A stretch of 64,000 nt of DNA from Collinsella aerofaciens (GCF_002736145.1 NZ_CP024160.1:1488001-1552000), one strand, 5' to 3'; positions 43,290-52,863 are shown, numbered from the stretch's first letter. Translations and numbers: made by a program. The notes: generated by a model not told the origin, from the letters alone.

Positions 43290-44252
43290 ATGCACGAGAA
43301 CGACTTTTTTAACGAGGACCTGCTGTGCGCGCTCGCTGGCGTTGCCGGCGAGGACAACGTGCTGATGAGCGAGCCCATGCGCGAGCACACCACGTTTAAG
43401 ATCGGCGGCCCGGCCGACGTCTTTGTCACGCCCGATACCGAGCAGGGCCTCGTCGCCACGCTCGATACCTGCTATCGCTGCGACCTGCCACTCACCATCG
43501 TGGGCAACGGCTCCGACTTGCTCGTCGGCGACAAGGGCATCCGCGGCGTCGTCGTAGCGCTGGGCGAGGGCCTCTCCAACATTACGGTCAACGGCACGCA
43601 CGTCACGGCGGCAGCCGGCGCCTTGCTTTCCGATGTCGCCGCGGCGGCAGCCGAGGCCGGTCTCACCGGCATGGAGCCCATCTCGGGCATTCCCGGATCG
43701 GTCGGCGGCGCCTGCTACATGAACGCCGGAGCTTACGGTGCCTGCATGGCCGATGTACTGGAGTCCGTGCGCGTCTACAAACCTGCTCGCCAGCTCGACG
43801 ACGGCACCCGCGGCAGCGGCAATATCATTGAGTTCGATGTCGACGAGCTCAACCTGGGTTATCGCAAGAGCCGCATCGCCGACGACGGCTTCATCGTGCT
43901 TTCGGCCACTTTCAATCTCGCCCCGGGCAACGCCGCGATGATCAAGGCCGACATGGATGACTACCGCCAGCGCCGCGAGGACAAGCAGCCGCTCGACATG
44001 CCGAGCGCCGGCTCCACCTTCAAGCGCCCCGAGGGCTACTTTGCCGGCAAGCTCATCATGGACGCCGGCCTGCGAGGACACGCCATCGGCGGCGCGCAGG
44101 TGAGCGAAAAGCACTGCGGCTTCATCGTCAACGCCGACCACGCCACCGCCGCCGATGTCGACGAACTCATCCGCCACATCCAAACAACCGTCAAAGACCA
44201 ATTCGACGTAGACCTAGAACCCGAAGTCCACCGAGTAGGCGAATTCCTCTAA
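43290..44252 (+). CDS. murB: UDP-N-acetylenolpyruvoylglucosamine reductase
   Basis: A 320-residue FAD enzyme making UDP-MurNAc for peptidoglycan. Signatures: 'MREHTTFKIGGPADVFVTP' (FAD site), 'VGNGSDLLVGDKGIRGVVV', 'GMEPISGIPGSVGGACYMNAGAYG', 'NLGYRKSRI' and the catalytic Ser region 'PSAGSTFKRPEGYFAGKLI'. The length and the short C-terminal domain fit the type II group. ATG at 43290 is chosen since the family match begins soon after; in-frame codons upstream are unrelated. Confidence 0.96.
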   Translation: MHENDFFNEDLLCALAGVAGEDNVLMSEPMREHTTFKIGGPADVFVTPDTEQGLVATLDTCYRCDLPLTIVGNGSDLLVGDKGIRGVVVALGEGLSNITVNGTHVTAAAGALLSDVAAAAAEAGLTGMEPISGIPGSVGGACYMNAGAYGACMADVLESVRVYKPARQLDDGTRGSGNIIEFDVDELNLGYRKSRIADDGFIVLSATFNLAPGNAAMIKADMDDYRQRREDKQPLDMPSAGSTFKRPEGYFAGKLIMDAGLRGHAIGGAQVSEKHCGFIVNADHATAADVDELIRHIQTTVKDQFDVDLEPEVHRVGEFL

Positions 44253-44281
44253 TAAAAAAGAAGGCCCCGAAAAGGGCCTTC
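44253..44281. terminator. Terminator between murB and the hydrolase gene
   Basis: GAAGGCCCC/GGGCCTTC with a GAAAA loop. The T run (TTCTTTTTTATT) is on the minus strand, so it best ends the leftward hydrolase transcript; murB may use it too. Confidence 0.75.
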
Positions 44282-44332
44282 GCCATATTTATTCAGACAA
44301 CCAGTCCGATGTGTGACGCATTGGATCCGAGA

Positions 44333-44463
44333 GGTCCGTGGCTGCCCGGAAGGCATTAGGTTGATCGCGAGTTCCGCACGAGCCGGAGAGCACTTAATGT
44401 GCTCTCCGTGCGAGCAGGACTGTCCGAGCAGGCAACCTAATGCCTTCCGGGCAGCCACGGACC
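44333..44463. repeat. Cruciform-like repeat with 31-bp perfect outer arms
   Basis: Outer arms 44333-44363 and 44433-44463 are exact reverse complements (GGTCCGTGGCTGCCCGGAAG at the left end). Inside, GGAGAGCAC/GTGCTCTCC forms a second hairpin around TTAAT. A 28-bp part of the left half (44353-44380) recurs at 62242-62269 with three mismatches. Confidence 0.85.
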
Positions 44464-44482
44464 AACTTACTTCAAACCGCCG

Positions 44483-45688
44483 TTACGACAGCGCGATACC
44501 GCCGAGCCAGCCCCAACGCACGCCAGAGCCAGTACCATAAAAGCTAATGAACGAATCAAGCGACTTAGACGTAATGGCACCCTCGTTGCTCATAACGATG
44601 CCGCCGCCAACGTAGATACCCACATGACCGTAGATAAGGCCCGGAGCACCCGTGCCGCTGTGCGAGGAATCGGCCACGATCATGCCCACCTGCAGCGCCG
44701 AGCGGTCGGAGCTATAGCACCAGGCGTTGAACATGTCACACGCGTTGCCGCCAAAATAGCCCACGCCGGCATTGCGGAAGACGTTGGTAACCCAGGCAGC
44801 ACACCAGCCCTGGCCGGGAGAAGGCGTCGAGTAGCACGCATTGACGACGGCCTGCTGCTTGCCCGAACCGCCCGTCTGTTGCGGGATGCCGCCGGCATAC
44901 GAGCCGCCACCCGAGCTCGAGCCACCCGAAGAAGAGCCCGTGTTCGCAGAGGCCGCGGCTGCCGCAGCCGCCTTCCTAGCGGCCTCCTCAGCCTGGGCGG
45001 CAGCGAGGATCTCGGAATCGCGCTGAGCCATGAGCTCCTTGACGTCGTCGGAAAGACCGTTCAGTACGGTCTGGACTTCTTGCTGCTTGGCCTGCATATC
45101 CTGCATCTGAGCCGTCTGCTGGTCCTTGAGTTTCTCCAGGTCGGCCTTTTGTGATTCGAGCTCGGTCTTCTGTGCGTCGAGCTCGGCCTGAATCGTCTGG
45201 ATGTCCTCGATGGCATCGCGGTCGCTCTTGTTGATCTTCTCAACGTAATGCGCGTTGGCGACGAGTTCCTCAAACGAGCCAGAGGCCAGCAGCAGCGACA
45301 GGATGTTCGTGCCGCCGGACTTGTAGCTGGCGGCCACGCGATCGGAAAGGTCGTTGCGCTTCTTCTTGAGCTCGGCCTTCTTTTCATCGATCTGGGCCTG
45401 CGTGTCGTCAATCTTGCCCTGGACATTCTCGATGTCGTTGAGGGTCTGGGCATTCTTGTTGGCCAGCGCCGCATACTCATTTGCGATGCTGTCGAGCTGG
45501 GCCTGAACCTCGTCGAGCTGGGCTTGGGCGGCATTCAGTTTATCGGTGGTTTCTTTGGATGCCTCCGCCGCATGGGCGCGAGTGGGCAGGCCAAAAAGAA
45601 ATGCCGCAGAAGCGGCGCCGAACAGGGCCTTGAGGGCAGTGCGGCGCGAGAGCTCCTGGGAAAGGATGGAATCGCTGTTTGGTGACAT
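44483..45688 (-). CDS. Secreted coiled-coil peptidoglycan hydrolase (NlpC/CHAP type)
   Basis: A 401-residue exported protein. A Tat-like signal 'SRRTALKALFGAASAAFLFG' ends near 'THAHA'-type AxA ('RAHAAEA', about residue 40). Residues about 45-235 form a long coiled coil, like the CwlO/PcsB regulatory domain. An Ala- then Ser/Gly-rich linker follows. The C-terminal 120 residues hold the papain-like domain with Cys in 'GQGWCAAWVTNVFRNAG' and His in 'IYGHVGIYVGGG'. It probably cleaves peptidoglycan during growth or division. ATG at 45688 follows ACGGAGTACAT. Confidence 0.88.
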   Translation of the reverse strand: MSPNSDSILSQELSRRTALKALFGAASAAFLFGLPTRAHAAEASKETTDKLNAAQAQLDEVQAQLDSIANEYAALANKNAQTLNDIENVQGKIDDTQAQIDEKKAELKKKRNDLSDRVAASYKSGGTNILSLLLASGSFEELVANAHYVEKINKSDRDAIEDIQTIQAELDAQKTELESQKADLEKLKDQQTAQMQDMQAKQQEVQTVLNGLSDDVKELMAQRDSEILAAAQAEEAARKAAAAAAASANTGSSSGGSSSGGGSYAGGIPQQTGGSGKQQAVVNACYSTPSPGQGWCAAWVTNVFRNAGVGYFGGNACDMFNAWCYSSDRSALQVGMIVADSSHSGTGAPGLIYGHVGIYVGGGIVMSNEGAITSKSLDSFISFYGTGSGVRWGWLGGIALS

Positions 45689-45954
45689 ATGTACTCCGTT
45701 ACATGCTTATTTATATGTCGCTCAACTCATACATATTAGCGTACATATGGCGCGTCCCAACGATTTCCACGAACGGCAGGAAACTGCAAGGTCGGCGGCT
45801 CGTAAGCAATTGTCAAATTTGAGGTAACAATTGAGCAAGCTCTTCTATGAGTACGTTAACATACTCCTCTGCTTTTCCTACAGCGCACGATTTGGGCGTC
45901 CCCGCCTGCGCTATACTCCCCTCTAGAAGTGTTCCTGATTCGATAGGAGACTAC

Positions 45955-47016
45955 ATGTCCAAAGCACTCGACCCCAAAGACACCTGCGTCCTCGTTACCG
46001 GTGGCGCCGGCTTTATCGGCTCGCACACCGTCGTTCAGCTGCTCGAGGGTGGCTATCAGGTCGTCATCGTCGATGATCTCTCCAACTCCAGCGCCGTCGC
46101 CGTCGACCGCGTCAAGACCATCGTGGGCGACGAGGCCGCCAAGAACCTCACCTTCTACGAGGCCAACGTGCTCGACCGCGATGCGATGAACAAGATCTTC
46201 GATACCCATCAGATCGACCGCGTCATCCACTTTGCCGGCTTTAAGGCCGTCGGCGAGTCGGTGAGCAAGCCCGTCGAGTACTACCACAACAACATCGAGA
46301 ACACCCTGGTGCTCATCGACGTCATGCGCAACCATGGCTGCAAGTCCATCATCTTCTCGAGCTCCTCGACCGTCTACGGCGACCCGGACAACCCGCCCGT
46401 CACCGAGGAGGATCCCAAGAAGCCCGCGACCAACCCCTATGGTTGGACCAAGTGGATGATCGAGCAGATCCTTATGGACGTCCACACCGCCGACCCCGAG
46501 TGGGACGTCGTGTTGCTCCGTTACTTCAACCCCATCGGCGCTCATCCGTCGGGCCTGATCGGCGAGGATCCCAAGGGCATCCCCAACAACCTGGTGCCCT
46601 ATGTCGCCCAGGTCGCCGTGGGCAAGCTCGAGGCCGTTCAGGTCTTTGGCAACGACTACCCCACCCCCGACGGCACCGGCGTGCGCGACTACATCCACGT
46701 GTGCGATCTGGCCTCTGGTCACGTTGCCGCCCTTAACTGGATGAACGGCAAGACCGGCGTCGAGATCTTTAACCTGGGCACCGGCACCGGCACCTCGGTA
46801 CTCGAGGTCGTCGCCGCCTTCTCCAAGGCTTGCGGCAAGGAGCTGCCCTACGTGATCCGCGAGCGCCGCGCCGGCGACATCGCTGCCAACTGGTGCGATG
46901 CCTCCAAGGCCGAGCGCATGATGGGCTGGAAAGCCCAGTACGACATCGCGGACATGTGCCGCGATAGCTGGAACTGGCAGAGCCACAACCCCAACGGCTT
47001 CGCCGACGCCGAGTAG
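45955..47016 (+). CDS. galE: UDP-glucose 4-epimerase
   Basis: A 353-residue short-chain dehydrogenase/reductase enzyme interconverting UDP-glucose and UDP-galactose. NAD site 'VLVTGGAGFIGSHTV'; catalytic Ser in 'IIFSSSSTVYGDP'; Tyr and Lys in 'NPYGWTKWMIEQIL'; substrate loop 'LRYFNPIGAHPSGLIGEDP'. Length is normal. ATG at 45955 follows ATAGGAGACTAC. It stands alone with its own terminator and is divergent from the hydrolase gene. Confidence 0.97.
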   Translation: MSKALDPKDTCVLVTGGAGFIGSHTVVQLLEGGYQVVIVDDLSNSSAVAVDRVKTIVGDEAAKNLTFYEANVLDRDAMNKIFDTHQIDRVIHFAGFKAVGESVSKPVEYYHNNIENTLVLIDVMRNHGCKSIIFSSSSTVYGDPDNPPVTEEDPKKPATNPYGWTKWMIEQILMDVHTADPEWDVVLLRYFNPIGAHPSGLIGEDPKGIPNNLVPYVAQVAVGKLEAVQVFGNDYPTPDGTGVRDYIHVCDLASGHVAALNWMNGKTGVEIFNLGTGTGTSVLEVVAAFSKACGKELPYVIRERRAGDIAANWCDASKAERMMGWKAQYDIADMCRDSWNWQSHNPNGFADAE

Positions 47017-47038
47017 CAAAAACCTACATACCGTTCTT

Positions 47039-47072
47039 GCCCCGATCTCACGTTGTGAGGTCGGGGCTTTTT
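47039..47072 (+). terminator. Terminator after galE
   Basis: GCCCCGATCTCAC/GTGAGGTCGGGGC followed by TTTTT. Confidence 0.92.
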
Positions 47073-47125
47073 CATGGCATGTAGCCATTCGCCGAAAATC
47101 GACCAACTTTTTTATCTTGCCTGTA

Positions 47126-47146
47126 CATGTTTAAACAACATGTTTT
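47126..47146. promoter_or_regulatory. TGTTTAAACA operator before malQ
   Basis: TGTTTAAACA at 47128-47137 lies within a wider palindrome ACATGTTTAAACAACATGT. Similar sites occur at 56071, 57041 and 57163. Confidence 0.6.
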
Positions 47147-47236
47147 ACAATAGGCGTATCGAATCAGAACATCGGAGGCGGACTGCATACCCATCGGCAG
47201 GCCGACCCCACAACAAGAAGGTTGGTGAGCGCATTC

Positions 47237-48742
47237 ATGGAGCGTGCAAGCGGCGTCCTCATGCCCGTCTCATCTCTGCCCGGACCATACGGAATCGGCG
47301 GCTTTGGCTGGAATGCCTACGACTTCGTCGATTTTCTCGCCTCGTGCAAACAACATTACTGGCAGATTCTGCCCCTTACGACGACCAGCTATGGCGATTC
47401 GCCCTATCAGTCGTTCTCGGCCCGCGCAGGCAACCCCAACTTTATCGACTTTGCCGAGCTTATCGAGGCAGGGTATCTGGAGCAGCGCGATATCGATGGC
47501 GTGTATCTGGGATCCGACCCCAGCAATGTCGACTACGGTGCTATCTTTGGCGGCCGCCGTCAGATTCTCGACCGCGCCGCTGAGCGCTTTGCTGCCGACA
47601 AGCCGGCCGATTTCGATGACTTTATCCAGGCCAACGAGGACTGGCTCATCCCCTACTGTGAGTTCATGACCGTCAAAGAGGAGTGCGGTCTCAAGGCGTT
47701 TTGGGAGTGGCCCGCGGAGCTCCGCACCCGCGGCGAGGCTACCGCCAAGGTCTGCGCCGACCATCCGGCGCGTATGCTCTACCACCAGATGACGCAGTAC
47801 TTCTTCGATCGCCAGTGGAGCCGCCTCAAGGCCTATGCCAACGAGCGCGACATTCTTATCATCGGCGACCTACCCATCTATGTCTCGCGTGACTCCGTCG
47901 AGATGTGGGCGACACCCGAGCTCTTTAAGATCGACGCCGCCGGCAATCCCGTGAGCGTCGCCGGCACGCCGCCCGACCAGTTCTCGGCCACCGGCCAGTA
48001 CTGGGGCAACCCCATCTACGACTGGGACGCCATGGAGGCCGACGGCTTCTCCTGGTGGGAGGGCCGCATTCGCGCCGCCCTCGACATGTACGACGTCATC
48101 CGCCTGGATCACTTCCGCGGCTTCGAGGCCTATTGGGAGGTGCCGTTCTCCTCGCCCGATTCGTCCTACGGTTCGTGGACGCAGGGTCCCGGCCTCAAGC
48201 TCTTCAAGACGCTCGAGGAAAAGCTCGGCACGCTGCCCATCATCGCCGAGGACCTGGGCTTCCTCACCCCCGGCGTCATCGACATGCGCGACAACTCAGG
48301 CTTCCCCGGCATGAAGATCCTGCAGTTTGCCTTTGAGGGCACCAACTCGTACTACCTGCCGCACAACTACATTGCCAACACCGTCGCCTACGTGGGCACC
48401 CACGACAACGAGACGGCGCGCGGCTGGTTTGAGGGAACGGCCACCCCGCGTCAGCGCGAGCAGGCAGCCCTGTACACCCATCAGCAGGCCGGCGAACCCA
48501 TGGCAGATGCACTCAATCGCACCATCGCCGCCAGCGTGAGCGACACGTGCATCTACACCATGCAGGACCTGCTTAACCTGGGCAATGAGGCGCGCATCAA
48601 CACCCCTGCCACCCTGGGCGGCAACTGGACCTGGCGCATGCTCGACGGCGCCATCACCCGCGAGCTCGAGCACAAACTCACCGACTGGACCGAGACCTAC
48701 TTCCGCATCCCGTCGGAAGCCGAAATCGAGCTTCCTCAATAG
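47237..48742 (+). CDS. malQ: 4-alpha-glucanotransferase (amylomaltase, GH77)
   Basis: A 501-residue enzyme that transfers maltodextrin segments and releases glucose. GH77 motifs: 'SPYQSFSARAGNPNFIDF', 'IIGDLPIYVSRDSVEMWA', nucleophile region 'DVIRLDHFRGFEAYWEVP', acid/base 'PIIAEDLGFLTPGV' and 'VGTHDNETARGWF'. Length is typical of the short form. I chose the ATG at 47237 with GGTGAG seven bases upstream; TTG or GTG starts a few codons earlier are possible. With GlgP it would degrade maltodextrins imported by the ABC system. Confidence 0.96.
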   Translation: MERASGVLMPVSSLPGPYGIGGFGWNAYDFVDFLASCKQHYWQILPLTTTSYGDSPYQSFSARAGNPNFIDFAELIEAGYLEQRDIDGVYLGSDPSNVDYGAIFGGRRQILDRAAERFAADKPADFDDFIQANEDWLIPYCEFMTVKEECGLKAFWEWPAELRTRGEATAKVCADHPARMLYHQMTQYFFDRQWSRLKAYANERDILIIGDLPIYVSRDSVEMWATPELFKIDAAGNPVSVAGTPPDQFSATGQYWGNPIYDWDAMEADGFSWWEGRIRAALDMYDVIRLDHFRGFEAYWEVPFSSPDSSYGSWTQGPGLKLFKTLEEKLGTLPIIAEDLGFLTPGVIDMRDNSGFPGMKILQFAFEGTNSYYLPHNYIANTVAYVGTHDNETARGWFEGTATPRQREQAALYTHQQAGEPMADALNRTIAASVSDTCIYTMQDLLNLGNEARINTPATLGGNWTWRMLDGAITRELEHKLTDWTETYFRIPSEAEIELPQ

Positions 48743-48871
48743 GAGCTACCGCGCCCGACCCCTCCCCACCGTGCGGACGCGCTTGCTTTTCCCGCGCGAG
48801 GCCACCCCAATCCCCTCGCGCGGGATTCTTTTGAATTTCTGACATGTAGTCAACTCACCACAGGAGGAAAC

Positions 48872-51139
48872 ATGCCCCGCATCAATCTCGCGGATCTTGC
48901 CGAGCAGTCCTTTGGAACTTCGCTCGAGCAACTCGATGACCGCCGCATTTACAAACTGCTGGTCAAGCTCGTGCAGGAGCGCTCTGCCGCCTGCCCGCTC
49001 AACAACGGCAAGAAAAAGCTCTATTACATTTCCGCCGAATTTTTGATCGGCAAGCTGCTCATCAACAACATGATCGACCTCGGCATCTACGACGAGGTTA
49101 AGGACCAGCTCACCGCCGCAGGCCACGACCTCAACAAGATCGAGGAGTTCGAGGTCGAGCCGTCGCTCGGCAACGGCGGCCTGGGCCGCCTGGCCGCGTG
49201 CTTCCTGGATTCCATCGCCACGCTGGGCTTGACCGGCGATGGCGTGGGCCTCAACTATCACTACGGTCTGTTCCGTCAGCGCTTTGTCGACAACCAGCAG
49301 AAGGCCGTCCCCGACGAGTGGCTCGGTGAGCAGGACATCCTAGTCGACGATGACCGCTCCTACACCGTCGAGTTCGGCGATTTTGCCGTTACCTCCAAGC
49401 TCGTCAACATCGACGTGCCCGGTTACGGCCAGCCCACCAAGAACCGCCTGCGCCTGTTCGACCTGGCGAGCGTCGACGACGGCCTGGTCCCCGGCAGCTC
49501 CATCGACTTCGACAAGACCGAGATCGCCAAGAACCTCACCTTGTTCCTCTACCCCGACGATTCCGACGAGCAGGGCCGTCTGCTTCGCATCTACCAGGAA
49601 TACTTCATGGTGAGCAACGCCGCCCAGCTCCTGATCGACGAGGCCATCGAGCGCGGCAGCAACCTGCACGATCTGGCCGACTACGCCGTGGTCCAAATTA
49701 ACGACACGCACCCCACCATGGTCATCCCCGAGCTCGTTCGCTTGCTCACCACCGAGCATGGCATCGAGTTTGATGAGGCCGTGACCATCGTACGCTCCAT
49801 GGTCGCCTACACTAACCACACGATTCTTGCCGAGGCGCTCGAGAAGTGGCCGCTCGCCAGCCTGCAGAAGGTCTCCCCTGCCATCGCCGACATTATCGTC
49901 AAGCTCGATGAGATCGCGAAGGCCGAGCACGATGACCCGCGCGTCGCCATCATCGACGAATACGACACCGTCCACATGGCCCACATGGACATCCACTTTG
50001 GCTTCTCCATCAACGGCGTAGCCGCCCTCCACACCAAGATCCTGGAGGACACCGAGCTTCATCCGTTCTACGAGATCTATCCCGAGAAGTTCTCCAACAA
50101 GACCAACGGCATCACCTTCCGCCGCTGGATCCATGGGGCCAACCCCGCGCTCGCCAGCCTGCTCGACGATGTGATCGGCACCGACTGGCGCAGCACCGGC
50201 GATCTGAGCAAACTCGCCAAGTTCGCCGACGACAAGGATGTTCTTGAGCGCCTGGCCGCCACCAAGACCGAGGCCAAGGCCATCATGCGCCAGTTCATGG
50301 CGCTCGAGCAAGGCGTGACTATCCCGTCCAACGCCATCATCGATGTTCAGGTCAAGCGTATCCACGAGTACAAGCGCCAGCAGATGCTCGCACTCTACAT
50401 CATCTGGAAGTACCTCGATATCAAGAACGGCAACAGACCTAAGCACCCCGTCACCATCATCTTTGGCGGCAAGGCGGCGCCTGCCTACACTATCGCGCAG
50501 GACATCATCCATCTGATCCTGACGCTGTCGCAGTGGATTGCAAACGACCCCGACGTGGCTCCCTACCTGCAGGTTGTCATGATCGAGAACTACAACGTCA
50601 CTGCCGCCGAGCGCGTGATCCCCGCCGCTGACATCTCCGAGCAGATCAGCCTGGCCTCCAAGGAGGCGAGCGGCACCTCCAACATGAAGTTCATGCTCAA
50701 CGGCGCCCTAACCCTGTGCACGCTCGACGGTGCCAACGTGGAGATTGCCGAGCTCGTGGGCGACGAGAACATCTATACCTTTGGTGCCTCGTCCAAACAG
50801 GTCGAGCAGCTCTACGCCGACGGCACCTATGACGCCGGTGTGCTCTACCGCAAGCCCGGCATTAAACTGCTGGTGGACTTCATCACCAACCCGGCCTTTA
50901 TGGCGACCGGCAACGCCGAGCGCCTGCAGCGCCTGCACGACGACATTAAGGGCAAGGACTGGTTTATGGCCCTGCTCGACATTGAGGAGTACATCCAGAC
51001 CAAGGAGCGCGTGCTGGCCGACTACGAGGACCAGGACGCCTGGATGCGCAAGGCGCTCATCAATATCGCCAACGCCGGCACCTTCTCGTCCGACCGTACG
51101 ATCTCCCAGTACAACGACGAGATCTGGCACCTGAGCTAG
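48872..51139 (+). CDS. glgP: Glycogen/maltodextrin phosphorylase
   Basis: A 755-residue GT35 enzyme that releases glucose 1-phosphate from alpha-1,4-glucans. 'EPSLGNGGLGRLAACFLDSIATLGL' is the N-terminal substrate region, 'INDTHPTMVIPELVRLL' the loop, and 'EASGTSNMKFMLNGALTLCTLDGANVEI' contains the PLP-binding lysine. It is shorter than rabbit or E. coli enzymes because the allosteric N-terminal part is reduced. It follows malQ by 129 bases on the same strand. GGAGGAAAC precedes the ATG. Confidence 0.97.
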   Translation: MPRINLADLAEQSFGTSLEQLDDRRIYKLLVKLVQERSAACPLNNGKKKLYYISAEFLIGKLLINNMIDLGIYDEVKDQLTAAGHDLNKIEEFEVEPSLGNGGLGRLAACFLDSIATLGLTGDGVGLNYHYGLFRQRFVDNQQKAVPDEWLGEQDILVDDDRSYTVEFGDFAVTSKLVNIDVPGYGQPTKNRLRLFDLASVDDGLVPGSSIDFDKTEIAKNLTLFLYPDDSDEQGRLLRIYQEYFMVSNAAQLLIDEAIERGSNLHDLADYAVVQINDTHPTMVIPELVRLLTTEHGIEFDEAVTIVRSMVAYTNHTILAEALEKWPLASLQKVSPAIADIIVKLDEIAKAEHDDPRVAIIDEYDTVHMAHMDIHFGFSINGVAALHTKILEDTELHPFYEIYPEKFSNKTNGITFRRWIHGANPALASLLDDVIGTDWRSTGDLSKLAKFADDKDVLERLAATKTEAKAIMRQFMALEQGVTIPSNAIIDVQVKRIHEYKRQQMLALYIIWKYLDIKNGNRPKHPVTIIFGGKAAPAYTIAQDIIHLILTLSQWIANDPDVAPYLQVVMIENYNVTAAERVIPAADISEQISLASKEASGTSNMKFMLNGALTLCTLDGANVEIAELVGDENIYTFGASSKQVEQLYADGTYDAGVLYRKPGIKLLVDFITNPAFMATGNAERLQRLHDDIKGKDWFMALLDIEEYIQTKERVLADYEDQDAWMRKALINIANAGTFSSDRTISQYNDEIWHLS

Positions 51140-51166
51140 CTCATTCCCCTTACCCATCCTCTTGAG

Positions 51167-51199
51167 AAACGGAGTCGTGGCAACACGGCTCCGTTTTTT
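51167..51199 (+). terminator. Terminator after glgP
   Basis: AAACGGAGTCGTG/CACGGCTCCGTTT followed by TTT. Confidence 0.92.
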
Positions 51200-51485
51200 G
51201 TGCCCGCACGTTACCCTGTGATCCGACTCGGCCAAACAATCTCGATCCGTAACAATTACTCAACCAAAACGGTCCCAGCCGTTACAGATTGAGACATACC
51301 GGCCCCTCCCCTTGGGTTTATCTCAATCTGTAACATCTAGCAGGTGTAATTCGCCTTTGGTGTTACAGATTTAGATGAAATGGTTGGCACAGCGGAACCG
51401 TCTCGATCTGTAACATCTAACGTCCGAAATCGGCCCTACCTGTTACAGATCAAGACAAACTGACAGACGGAAAGCCCCAACACAA
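51200..51485. other. Convergent intergenic region with a regular alternating repeat array
   Basis: No gene. It lies between two terminators (after glgP and after the ABC ATPase gene) and contains the array at 51240-51457. Confidence 0.7.
51240..51457. repeat. Array of six alternating 16-bp motifs at about 40-bp steps
   Basis: Forward copies (TCTCRATCYGTAACAW) begin at 51240, 51321 and 51401. Reverse copies (GTTACAGATYNAGAYR) begin at 51281, 51362 and 51442. Steps are 41, 40, 41, 39 and 41 bases. Spacers are not alike. Each forward-reverse pair could fold into a hairpin. The plan resembles REP/BIME elements. Confidence 0.9.
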
Positions 51486-51527
51486 AGAAAGGCTCCCCTC
51501 TCGCCCAGTGGACAGGAGGGGAGCCTT
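51486..51527 (-). terminator. Terminator after the ABC ATPase gene
   Basis: Minus-strand AAGGCTCCCCTC/GAGGGGAGCCTT followed by TCTTTG. Confidence 0.88.
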
Positions 51528-51595
51528 ATATGTGACCACGGCAAAAGGATGGCAAAGCCGCAGTCGCCCAAAGGGAGGGCCTGGATGCACCGGGC

Positions 51596-52795
51596 CTAGA
51601 TAAGGTTCTTGCCAGACACCTTATCGAAGAGATGAGTCGCGTTCTTCTCGAACTTGAACCAGATGGTGTCGCCCGCCTTGAGCGCGCCCTTGGCCTCAAG
51701 GTCGACAACGGGAATGATCAGGACGAACTGGCCATCGGGAGCAGTCACGTGGACATGCTCGGTCGAACCCATGAGCTCGGTCACCTCGACGGTGCCCTGG
51801 AGCGCACCCTCCTCGCCCTTGTCGGCAAGCAGGATCTGCTCGGGGCGCACGCCGGCCGTGATCTCCTTCACGTCGCCGCCGTCCCAGTTGAGAGCAAGCT
51901 GAGCGCAGGTCTCGGGGGCCAGCGCGACATTCATGTCGTCGGTCTTGACGGTAAAGCCGTTGCCCGAGCGCACCAGCTGGGCATCGAAGAAGTTCATCTG
52001 CGGCACGCCGATAAAGCCGGCGACGAAGATGTTCGCGGGATGGTTGAAGACCTCCTGCGGGGTGGCGATCTGCTGGACGACGCCGTCCTTCATGACCACG
52101 ATGCGGTCGCCGAGGGTCATAGCCTCGGTCTGGTCGTGGGTAACGTAGATGAAGGTGCCCTTGATCTCGTGACGCAGCTTAATGAGCTCGGCGCGCATCT
52201 GGTTGCGAAGCTTGGCATCCAGGTTGGACAGGGGCTCGTCCATCAGGAAGACCTTGGGGTCACGCACGATGGCGCGGCCGATGGCGACGCGCTGGCGCTG
52301 GCCGCCAGAGAGCGCCTTGGGCTTACGGTCGAGGTACTCGGTAATACCCAGGATCTCAGCAGCGGAGCGAACCTTACGGTCGATCTCGTCCTTGGGGACC
52401 TTCTTGAGCTCGAGCGTAAACGCCATGTTCTCGTACACCGTCATATTGGGATACAGAGCATAGCTCTGGAACACCATGGCGATGTCGCGGTCCTTGGGAG
52501 CGACGTCGTTGACGCGCTTGCCATCGATGAGCACATCGCCCGAGGTGATGTCCTCCAGGCCGGCGATCATGCGCATCGTCGTGGACTTACCGCAGCCAGA
52601 GGGGCCAACGAGGACGATGAACTCCTGGTCGTGAACGGTGAGGTTGAAGTCCTCTACAGCAAGCACACCGTCCTCGGTAACCTTGAGGTTGTGCTTCTTC
52701 TCCTCGGTCTTCTTCTTTTTGCCAAAGAAGCCCTTCTTTTTTGACTCGTTGTTGGGATACACCTTCTGAACATGTTTGAGAACGATCTCGGCCAT
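51596..52795 (-). CDS. MalK/MsmK-type sugar ABC transporter ATPase
   Basis: A 399-residue ATPase driving sugar import. Walker A 'VGPSGCGKSTTMRMIAG', Q loop 'QSYALYPNMTV', signature 'LSGGQRQRVAIGRAIV', Walker B 'VFLMDEPLSNLDA' and H loop 'YVTHDQTEAMTL' are present, then the C-terminal regulatory OB domain. Between residues about 12 and 45 there is a lysine/glutamate-rich insert ('KKKGFFGKKKKTEEKKHNL') not usual in this family. It follows the two permease genes on the same strand and probably serves them; such ATPases often serve several importers. Confidence 0.95.
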   Translation of the reverse strand: MAEIVLKHVQKVYPNNESKKKGFFGKKKKTEEKKHNLKVTEDGVLAVEDFNLTVHDQEFIVLVGPSGCGKSTTMRMIAGLEDITSGDVLIDGKRVNDVAPKDRDIAMVFQSYALYPNMTVYENMAFTLELKKVPKDEIDRKVRSAAEILGITEYLDRKPKALSGGQRQRVAIGRAIVRDPKVFLMDEPLSNLDAKLRNQMRAELIKLRHEIKGTFIYVTHDQTEAMTLGDRIVVMKDGVVQQIATPQEVFNHPANIFVAGFIGVPQMNFFDAQLVRSGNGFTVKTDDMNVALAPETCAQLALNWDGGDVKEITAGVRPEQILLADKGEEGALQGTVEVTELMGSTEHVHVTAPDGQFVLIIPVVDLEAKGALKAGDTIWFKFEKNATHLFDKVSGKNLI

Positions 52796-52863
52796 GTCTT
52801 TACCTTTCGATACGCGGCGCCGCGCTGAGGGGCGCCGCCAAAACTTGCAAAACAGTTACGGCA

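Noticed and set aside
51240-51457. CRISPR array
   Set aside because: Repeats alternate in orientation, are only about 16 bp and differ from each other, and no cas genes are nearby.
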